Notes under the pieces: model-generated | Seen by the model: only the letters and a program-made list of their open reading frames with translations | What the model was told of the DNA's origin: nothing | Databases searched by the model: none | Made by a program: the position numbers and the translations under genes | Source of the DNA: Spirochaetota bacterium | Lineage (GTDB): Bacteria; Spirochaetota; Spirochaetia; DSM-27196; PWMO01 | Length of the DNA stretch: 12,744 nt | Assembly: GCA_009908925.1 (NCBI GenBank) | Contig: JAAAOH010000173.1 | Span: 1 to 12,744, forward strand | Direction of reading: 5' to 3' | Part shown: positions 5,677 through 11,276 of the stretch, piece by piece | Layout: every line of letters starts with the position of its first letter | Position numbering within the stretch: position 1 is the first letter of the stretch

Positions 5677-6792
5677 CTACTTTTTCTTCTTTCGTTTCGA
5701 GCGCGGCACGTTTCTGCCGGCGCCGGTGGTCTGGCGCTTCTTTGCCACTTCCTTCTTGACGGCATCGGCATCGACACCGACGGCGGCGGGCTCAGCCTGC
5801 GCGCCCTTCTCGTCGGCGGGGGCGAGAGCCTCCCGCTTCGGGGTCTCCGTGGGGGCGGCGCGGCCGCCGTACTTCGCCAGCTCCTTCTTACGGCGACGGG
5901 CGATGGCCCGGGTTCGCCACGCGAGAAGCATGGGTGAGGCAACGAAGATCGACGAGTAGGTACCGACCACGATACCAACCATCAGGTTCAGCGCAAAATC
6001 GCGGATCTGCCCGGTTGCGAACAGGAAGATCGCAAGCACGGCGAGCATGGTCGTGAGCGAGGTAATCAGCGTCCGGCTCAGCGACTGCGTGATACTCGTG
6101 TTCACGATGGTCTCGAAGGGTGATTCGCGGAGGATGCTCTCGTTCTCGCGGATCCGGTCAAAAATGACGATGGTGTCGTTCAGCGAGTATCCGATGATCG
6201 TCAGCACCGCCGCAATCGTTGCCGTCGACACCTCTATCTGCATGGCGCCGATGAACCCGAGCATGATCGCGACGTCATGGATGAGGGTCACGATGGCGGA
6301 CGCCGCATAGCCGAGTCGGAATCGGAACCAGATATAGGCGAGGATGAGCAGCAGTGCGAGCGTGGTAAGCCAGATCGCCTGCCCGGCCAGATCCTGAGAG
6401 AAGCGGGGACCGACATAGGAGGTCTCGAGCACAAGGATGTTTGTCTCGCCGAACTCCGCCCCGAGGGTCGCTACGACTTCGTCCGACATCACGCGGCTGA
6501 AGTCATCCACGTTACCCGGATCGCGGACACGAATACTGAACTGATTGTCCTCGGGTTGGCCGACTCGCTGCACCTGCGCCGTTTCGATCCCGGAAAGGGC
6601 GTCTCGAACCGTGTTGACCTCGACGTCGCCCGAGCCCCCGATCTCCACCCGTTGCCGGAGACCGGCCTCGAAGTCGATGCCGAGGTTGAATCCGTCCTGC
6701 ATGACCGTCGCGGTGATTCCCGCGGCGACCACGAGCACGGAGATGACGATCATGATGTATCGAATGCGAGTGAACTCAATTACGTTTTTCAT
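5677..6792 (-). CDS. secF: Protein translocase subunit SecF
   Basis: The protein has 371 aa. SecF is an inner-membrane RND-type partner of SecD that uses the proton-motive force to help preproteins leave the SecYEG channel. TM1 spans about residues 12-31, followed by GFNLGIDFEAG (34-44), which matches the SecF GIDFxGG motif except Ala for the first Gly. The C-terminal half has five membrane helices, with TLIHDVAIMLGF, TIAAVLTIIGYSLNDTIVIFDRIRE and TSLTTMLAVLAIFLF as the most typical segments. ATG 6792 overlaps the secD stop (ATGA), so translation is coupled, as usual for secDF. The tail after TM6 is about 79 residues (293-371), rich in Ala, Glu and Lys and ending in KRKKKK, clearly longer than in E. 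coli-type SecF. This basic tail is cytoplasmic and may contact ribosomes or membrane lipids (inference). Confidence 0.97.
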   Translation of the reverse strand: MKNVIEFTRIRYIMIVISVLVVAAGITATVMQDGFNLGIDFEAGLRQRVEIGGSGDVEVNTVRDALSGIETAQVQRVGQPEDNQFSIRVRDPGNVDDFSRVMSDEVVATLGAEFGETNILVLETSYVGPRFSQDLAGQAIWLTTLALLLILAYIWFRFRLGYAASAIVTLIHDVAIMLGFIGAMQIEVSTATIAAVLTIIGYSLNDTIVIFDRIRENESILRESPFETIVNTSITQSLSRTLITSLTTMLAVLAIFLFATGQIRDFALNLMVGIVVGTYSSIFVASPMLLAWRTRAIARRRKKELAKYGGRAAPTETPKREALAPADEKGAQAEPAAVGVDADAVKKEVAKKRQTTGAGRNVPRSKRKKKK

Positions 6793-8519
6793 CGAACCCC
6801 CCAGCCGATGCTGAGCTTGGAGCGGCGGAACTGCTCCGTCGAGACGTCAAAGATGAGCCGGGAGACAACGAGCGCCGTGAACATGGAGGAGATGATACCG
6901 ACGGCGAGGGTAACGGCAAAGCCCTGGATAGGCCCGGTGCCGAGCTGGGAGAGGAAGATCGCCGCGATGAAGGTCGTCACGTTTGCGTCCATGATCGTCC
7001 AGAACGCCTTCTGGAAGCCGGCCTCGACCGACGCACGCGGGCTCTTGCCCAGACGATACTCTTCCTTGATTCGCTCGAAGATGATGACGTTGGCATCCAC
7101 CGCCATACCGACGGTCAGGATAATACCCGCGATACTCGTAAGAGTAAGTGTCAGGTTGAAGACCGAAAGAATGGCCGTGATGAAGAACAGGTTGAGAAGC
7201 AGAATGAGGTCTGCAAGCAGTCCCGCTCCCTTGTAGTAGGCAACCATGAACAGAATGACCAGCACGAAGCCGAGCGCGATGGCCCTGAGCCCCGCCTGTA
7301 TCGCCTGCTCGCCGAGCTGAGCCCCCACGGACTGCTGGTTGATGATGTTGAGGTCGATCGGCAGCGCCGCTGTGCGAAGCACCGTGGCAATGTCCTCGGC
7401 TTCGGCCTGGTTGAAGCCGCTGATTCGCACCTGGCCCGTGGGTATCTCCTCCTGAATGCGGGCGTACGCCCGTACCCGGTTGTCCATGACGATGGCAAGA
7501 CTGCCGCCGACATTATCCCGGGTGAGACGGGAGAACTGGTCGCCGCCTTCGCGGTCGAGCACGAAGTTGACCACCGGCTGGTTGGAAATGGGATCACGTG
7601 CGAACTGCGCTTCGGTAATGTGTTGCCCCGGAAGGCCGTTCTCCTGCACGTCGGTCCGTATGACGATGTACCGGATGAACTGGTCGAGACCGTACTCATC
7701 CTGCGTGACGTAGGGCACGACCTGCGAGCCCGCCGGAATCCAGTCGGGGACGCCGTCGACTTCCGGGTCCCAGCCCGGGTTCTCCTGTTGCAGTTGAATC
7801 AGCCGCTCGGTGGCCTCGTCGTCCACGATGTGGAAGTTGAGACTCCCCTTGCCCATGAGAAAGGAATTGACCCGCTCGCGATCATTATCGCCCGGGATTT
7901 CCACCGAGATGCGGTTGTCCTCCATCTCCCGGATCTGCGGCTCGGTGATTCCGAACCGGTCGATGCGGTTGGTGAGGATTTCCATGGCCAGATCGACTGC
8001 CTCGTCGACTTCCGCGGTGGTGGGCTGCTCGCCGAGCCGCTCGGCAAGGCTTTCTTCGTCCGCCTCGAGGATGACGTTGACGCCCCCGGAAAGATCGAGA
8101 CCAAGCATGATGATCCGCGAGCGCATATCCTTGAGCTCCTGGATCTCACCCCGGTAGTGGTCCTCGATGGCGTCAAAGGCCTCCTGTTCGCTGCGGAAGG
8201 CGGCAAGTACCGACTCCGCGGTCCAGGTGTCGGGCACCTCGCGATCGTCGAGCCGATAATTCTGCCTGGCAAGCTCGGTGAGGTAGGAGTACTCCCGGGA
8301 AAGCGGGGCGTCTTCTCCCGCCGCCGCCAGCTCCTGCAGCTCCCCTATGGCGCGTCGGGCCTCGCTGCGCGCGTAGTCGCGGAGCTGGCCACGAGAGCTC
8401 TGCGCAAGCTCCTTGTCCTCTTCGGGGATGAAGAAATACCAGTTGACCGTCGGGTAGAGGAATACTCCACTTATGACGATAACAGCCAGGATAATGAGAA
8501 AACGAAGACGTTTGGTCAT
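6789..8519 (-). CDS. secD: Protein translocase subunit SecD
   Basis: The protein has 576 aa. SecD works with SecF and YajC at the Sec translocon, pulling the emerging protein on the periplasmic side. TM1 is about residues 7-24. The family motif LGLDLSGG lies at 139-146, unusually far from TM1: about 110 residues rich in Glu, Arg and Ala, probably helical, intervene where E. coli SecD has only a few tens. The P1 region follows (EAVDLAMEILTNRIDRFGITEPQI, ISVEIPG), then a GQVRISGFNQAEAEDIATVLRTAALP segment, and the C-terminal membrane half with SIAGIILTVGMAVDANVIIFERIKEE, the most diagnostic stretch. ATG 8519 has GGAG at 8 nt. The gene sits 42 nt after yajC and overlaps secF by 4 nt. The long N-terminal insertion seems lineage-specific. 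Confidence 0.97.
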   Translation of the reverse strand: MTKRLRFLIILAVIVISGVFLYPTVNWYFFIPEEDKELAQSSRGQLRDYARSEARRAIGELQELAAAGEDAPLSREYSYLTELARQNYRLDDREVPDTWTAESVLAAFRSEQEAFDAIEDHYRGEIQELKDMRSRIIMLGLDLSGGVNVILEADEESLAERLGEQPTTAEVDEAVDLAMEILTNRIDRFGITEPQIREMEDNRISVEIPGDNDRERVNSFLMGKGSLNFHIVDDEATERLIQLQQENPGWDPEVDGVPDWIPAGSQVVPYVTQDEYGLDQFIRYIVIRTDVQENGLPGQHITEAQFARDPISNQPVVNFVLDREGGDQFSRLTRDNVGGSLAIVMDNRVRAYARIQEEIPTGQVRISGFNQAEAEDIATVLRTAALPIDLNIINQQSVGAQLGEQAIQAGLRAIALGFVLVILFMVAYYKGAGLLADLILLLNLFFITAILSVFNLTLTLTSIAGIILTVGMAVDANVIIFERIKEEYRLGKSPRASVEAGFQKAFWTIMDANVTTFIAAIFLSQLGTGPIQGFAVTLAVGIISSMFTALVVSRLIFDVSTEQFRRSKLSIGWGVR

Positions 8520-8561
8520 TCGGTGAACTCCACGGTAATGAGGTGTGTGGCGCCGTTGCGC

Positions 8562-8978
8562 TTACTCGTCGTCGCTTTCGGTCTCGTCGTCGGCCTCGGC
8601 CTCGATGGCTTTCTCCTCGAACTTCTTCTTTTTGGAGGAGGCTTTCTTCTCGAGAACGTTGGAGATAGCGGTCTTGGAGAACTCAAGCGACGTGTTGTTG
8701 TCGACCTTGAGTACGACTGCATCTTCCTTCAGCGACTGAATAACGCCGCGAATTCCGCCGATGGTTACGACCCGATCGCCCTTGCCGAGCGACGCGAGCA
8801 TCGCCTTCGTCTCTTTCTGTTTCTTGTTCTGAGGCCGGATGATGAGGAAATAGAAAATGAGAAAAACAAGACCGAAGGTGATGAGGGTAGGCAGAATGGA
8901 GGCCGGGCCGCCCTGTGGGGCTCCGCCGCCGCCAGGCGCTCCCATGAGAATAGGTAGACTACCCAGAATTGTGCTCAT
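8562..8978 (-). CDS. yajC: Preprotein translocase subunit YajC
   Basis: The protein has 138 aa. YajC is the small single-span accessory of SecDF and links it to SecYEG. The N-terminus is Gly/Pro-rich (GAPGGGGAPQGGPA), followed by one membrane helix (about 28-47, LPTLITFGLVFLIFYFLII) and the hallmark RPQNKKQKE, then the soluble domain KGDRVVTIGGIRGVIQSL and VVLKVDNNTSLEFSKTAISNVL. The C-terminus has a Lys-rich then acidic tail (KKKK, later ADDETESDDE), making the protein longer than the usual 100-110 aa. ATG 8978 has AAGGGAAG about 9 nt upstream. It is followed by secD after 42 nt. A candidate promoter and inverted repeat lie just upstream (8996-9050), so the sec genes can be expressed separately from the 97-aa gene. 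Confidence 0.95.
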   Translation of the reverse strand: MSTILGSLPILMGAPGGGGAPQGGPASILPTLITFGLVFLIFYFLIIRPQNKKQKETKAMLASLGKGDRVVTIGGIRGVIQSLKEDAVVLKVDNNTSLEFSKTAISNVLEKKASSKKKKFEEKAIEAEADDETESDDE

Positions 8979-9001
8979 GTCAGATAACTTCCCTTTGTAT
9001 G

Positions 9002-9025
9002 GTGATAGTGGCGAAACGCTATCAC
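9002..9025. promoter_or_regulatory. Inverted repeat upstream of yajC, possible operator
   Basis: GTGATAG (9002-9008) and CTATCAC (9019-9025) are perfect inverted arms around 10 nt. In plus-strand RNA the stem could lengthen to 9 bp with one G-U pair. It lies in the 74-nt gap between the 97-aa gene and yajC and has no T-tract, so it is not a terminator. Its right arm coincides with the predicted -10 of the sec operon. Confidence 0.5.
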
Positions 9026-9047
9026 AGAACGATTTCCGCAGTCAACC
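9018..9047 (-). promoter_or_regulatory. Candidate promoter for yajC-secD-secF
   Basis: On the minus strand TTGACT is followed after 16 nt by GATAGC with an extended -10 TG (TGTGATAGC). The -35 is strong (5 of 6) and the -10 modest. The -10 sits inside the inverted repeat at 9002-9025, so binding of a protein there could block transcription. Confidence 0.35.
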
Positions 9048-9052
9048 GCGGC

Positions 9053-9346
9053 CTACACCGCCATGGTCTTCTCGATGCCCGCGGGCACCGTAAAGACGCC
9101 GAACAGGCGCTTGAGCGCCTCCGGCGAGTCCGCCGGCAGGGTGGTGTGTGCCCTGAAGTACTCGATGAGCTCCTGCATCTCCTGCTCGTCCCCGGAATAC
9201 ACCGCAGAACGGAAGGCCTGGCTGTAGAGGCCCTTTCCGGCGAGCTCAAGGGTCGAGAGCTTCGCATACTTCTTTCGGGCCGTAGCATTGACCACGGCGG
9301 TCGAGCCCTGATAGCCGATGGTGAACACGAAGTCTTCTCGTTTCAT
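9053..9346 (-). CDS. Conserved hypothetical protein, 97 aa, upstream of yajC
   Basis: The protein has 97 aa with no signal peptide, membrane helix or Cys/His metal motif. The start MKREDFVFTIGYQGSTAVVNATARKKY suggests a small beta-hairpin, and the rest (LSTLELAGKGLYSQAFRSAVYSGDEQEMQELIEYFRAH) is mainly helical. I have the impression that similar short proteins sit in other spirochaete genomes, but I cannot name a family. ATG 9346 has only a weak GGGATGG upstream. Coding quality is good, with high third-position GC. It lies between the groEL terminator and yajC on the same strand, 74 nt before yajC, so it probably heads the sec transcript or forms its own short one. A role in protein export or folding is guilt by association only. 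Confidence 0.75.
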   Translation of the reverse strand: MKREDFVFTIGYQGSTAVVNATARKKYAKLSTLELAGKGLYSQAFRSAVYSGDEQEMQELIEYFRAHTTLPADSPEALKRLFGVFTVPAGIEKTMAV

Positions 9347-9391
9347 CGTTTGCCATCCCGACGGTACCGATCCTCGACCGGCGCCGCCAAC

Positions 9392-9419
9392 AAAAAGGGA
9401 AGCCCGAAGGCTTCCCTTT
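9392..9419 (-). terminator. Intrinsic terminator of groEL
   Basis: AAAGGGAAGCC (9394-9404) and GGCTTCCCTTT (9409-9419) form a perfect 11-bp stem. In the minus-strand RNA the loop is UUCG closed by C-G, the very stable C(UUCG)G tetraloop. Five T residues (9396-9392) follow. It lies 23 nt past the groEL stop. Confidence 0.93.
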
Positions 9420-9442
9420 CGTGCACGTATGTGTGACGGGCG

Positions 9443-11098
9443 TTACATCATGCCGCCCATGCCACCCATGCCACCCATTCCGCCTCCGGCGCCTGCTCCG
9501 GCACCTTCGCCTTCCTTCTCGGGAATGTCGGTAATGGCAGCTTCGGTGGTGAGAAGCAGTCCGGAGATCGAACCTGCATTCTGCAGCGCGCTGCGCGTGA
9601 CCTTGGCCGGGTCGATGATTCCTTCCTTGACCAGGTCCAGCCAGCTCATGCTTGCAGCGTCGAAGCCGATTCCGGCCTTCTCGCCCTTCGCCCGGTCGGC
9701 AACGATGGAGCCGTCAAGCCCCGCGTTGACCGCGATCTGGCGGATGGGCTCTTCGAGGGAGCGCTTCACGATGCGGAAGCCTACCTTCTCATCCTCGGGC
9801 CAGTCTTCGACGTTCTCTTTTTCGAGCGCGTTCACTGCCTGAACGAGCACCAGACCACCGCCGGGGATGATTCCCTCTTCGATGGCTGCGCGGGTCGCCG
9901 AAAGGGCGTCCTCGACGCGGTGCTTCTTCTCCTTGAGCTCGACCTCGGTCGGGGCGCCGACGTTGATGACGGCCACACCGCCCGCGAGCTTCGCAAGGCG
10001 CTCCTGCAGCTTCTCGCGGTCGTAATCGGAGGTGGTTTCCTCGATCTGCGCCTTGATCTGCGCGATCCGGTCCTTGATGTCTTCCTGCTTACCGGAGCCG
10101 TTAATGACGGTCGTGTTCTCTTTGTCGACCTTGACCGACTGCGCCTGTCCGAGCTGGCTGATGTCGGCGGTCTCGAGCTTCAGTCCGAGCTCCTCGGAGA
10201 TGACCTGACCGCCGGTGAGGATCGCGATGTCCTCGAGCATGGCCTTGCGGCGATCACCGAAGCCCGGTGCCTTGACGGCGACGGCGTTGAGCGTACCGCG
10301 GATTGAGTTCACGACCAGTGTAGCCAGCGCCTCGCCCTCGATGTCCTCGGCGATGATGAGGATGGGCTTGGACTGCTGTGCGACCTTTTCGAGGATCGGC
10401 AGGAGGTCCTTCATGCTGGAAATCTTTTTGTCGTGGATGAGAATGTAGGGATTCTCGAGAACCGCGGTCATGTTGTCCTTGTTCGTCGCGAAGTACGGGG
10501 ACACGAAGCCGCGATCGAACTGCATGCCTTCGACGAACTCGGTGGTTGTCTCGATGGTCTTGGACTCTTCAACGGTAATCACACCGTCCTTGCCGACCTT
10601 TTCCATCGCACCGGCGATCTCCTCGCCGATTTCCTTGTCGTTGTTCGCCGAGATGGCCGCAACCTGGGCAATCTCTTCCTTGTCCTTGATGACCTTGGAC
10701 ATCTTCTGGATCTCGGCAACGGCGAGCTCCACGGCCCGGTCGATACCGCGTTTGATACCCATCGGGTTGATGCCGGCGGCCACGCTCTTGAGGCCCTCGC
10801 GGATCATGCTGTGCGCGAGCACCGTTGCGGTGGTCGTACCGTCACCGGCAACGTCGTTTGTCTTGGTGGCGACTTCCTTGAGAAGCTGCGCTCCCATGTT
10901 CTCGTACGGATCCTCGAGCTCGATCTCTTTCGCGACCGATACTCCGTCCTTGGTGACCGTGGGAGCACCGAACTTCTTGTCAAGCAGAACGTTTCGCCCC
11001 TTCGGACCCAGCGTAACTTTGACGGCGTTGGAAAGCTGGTCAACGCCGCGGAGAAGCGCTCTTCGGGCTTCTTCGTCGAATGTCAGTTGCTTCGCCAT
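9443..11098 (-). CDS. groEL: Chaperonin GroEL (60 kDa, group I)
   Basis: The protein has 551 aa. GroEL forms the cytosolic double heptamer ring that folds proteins with GroES using ATP. Typical elements are LGPKGRNVLLDKKFGAPTVTKDGV (30-53), the nucleotide site NDVAGDGTTTATVLA (81-95, with catalytic-type Asp87), KAPGFGDRRKAMLEDIAILTGG, the KLAGGVAVINVGAPTEVELKEKKHRVEDAL intermediate domain, EEGIIPGGG and the C-terminal GGMGGMGGMGGMM tail. The start is ATG 11098 (MAKQLTF), with GAGGGAG about 5-6 nt upstream. The frame is open for 49 codons further, but that part is non-family and contains the promoter. There is no groES next to it; it has its own promoter and terminator. Housekeeping copy, full length, no sign of decay. 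Confidence 0.98.
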   Translation of the reverse strand: MAKQLTFDEEARRALLRGVDQLSNAVKVTLGPKGRNVLLDKKFGAPTVTKDGVSVAKEIELEDPYENMGAQLLKEVATKTNDVAGDGTTTATVLAHSMIREGLKSVAAGINPMGIKRGIDRAVELAVAEIQKMSKVIKDKEEIAQVAAISANNDKEIGEEIAGAMEKVGKDGVITVEESKTIETTTEFVEGMQFDRGFVSPYFATNKDNMTAVLENPYILIHDKKISSMKDLLPILEKVAQQSKPILIIAEDIEGEALATLVVNSIRGTLNAVAVKAPGFGDRRKAMLEDIAILTGGQVISEELGLKLETADISQLGQAQSVKVDKENTTVINGSGKQEDIKDRIAQIKAQIEETTSDYDREKLQERLAKLAGGVAVINVGAPTEVELKEKKHRVEDALSATRAAIEEGIIPGGGLVLVQAVNALEKENVEDWPEDEKVGFRIVKRSLEEPIRQIAVNAGLDGSIVADRAKGEKAGIGFDAASMSWLDLVKEGIIDPAKVTRSALQNAGSISGLLLTTEAAITDIPEKEGEGAGAGAGGGMGGMGGMGGMM

Positions 11099-11168
11099 AT
11101 CCACTCCCTCTTTGTGTCGTTTTGGTGCATTGAGTGCTTTTACTAGCGATGTCTTCGATGCTGCCGGA

Positions 11169-11197
11169 AAGATACAAAGGATTCCTGCAATCATCAA
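11169..11197 (-). promoter_or_regulatory. Predicted sigma70 promoter of groEL
   Basis: On the minus strand TTGATG (11197-11192) is followed after 17 nt by TATCTT (11174-11169). Both boxes match at 4 of 6 positions. This gives a 5' leader of about 60 nt. No CIRCE repeat is found near it. Confidence 0.5.
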
Positions 11198-11213
11198 CAA
11201 CAAATTTCGTTGT
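11197..11213. repeat. Inverted repeat just upstream of the groEL -35
   Basis: ACAAC (11197-11201) and GTTGT (11209-11213) flank AAATTTC. The A/T-rich centre and the position next to the -35 box make it a possible regulator site, but the arms are only 5 bp. Confidence 0.35.
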
Positions 11214-11224
11214 ATCGCAATCAT

Positions 11225-11276
11225 TGCGGTACTTACGGTCGCCAATGACAGGTTTGATTTTTCTGCGGTACTTGCG
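11225..11276. repeat. Pair of 13-bp direct repeats between groEL and the divergent ORF
   Basis: TGCGGTACTTACG (11225-11237) and TGCGGTACTTGCG (11264-11276) differ at one base. They are 39 bp apart, start to start. They lie upstream of the groEL promoter and around the earliest start of the divergent ORF, so they may be binding sites for a regulator of one or both genes. Confidence 0.5.

Noticed and set aside
7620..8957. 445-codon plus-strand ORF
   Set aside because: It is antisense to secD and yajC, whose products are unmistakable.
11120..11150. CIRCE operator upstream of groEL
   Set aside because: Only one half-site (GAGTGCT) is present; the complementary AGCACTC arm at 9-nt spacing is missing.
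11099..11245. N-terminal extension of GroEL by 49 codons
   Set aside because: MAKQLTF at 11098 is the standard GroEL start with its own Shine-Dalgarno sequence; the extension is non-family sequence that overlaps the predicted promoter.
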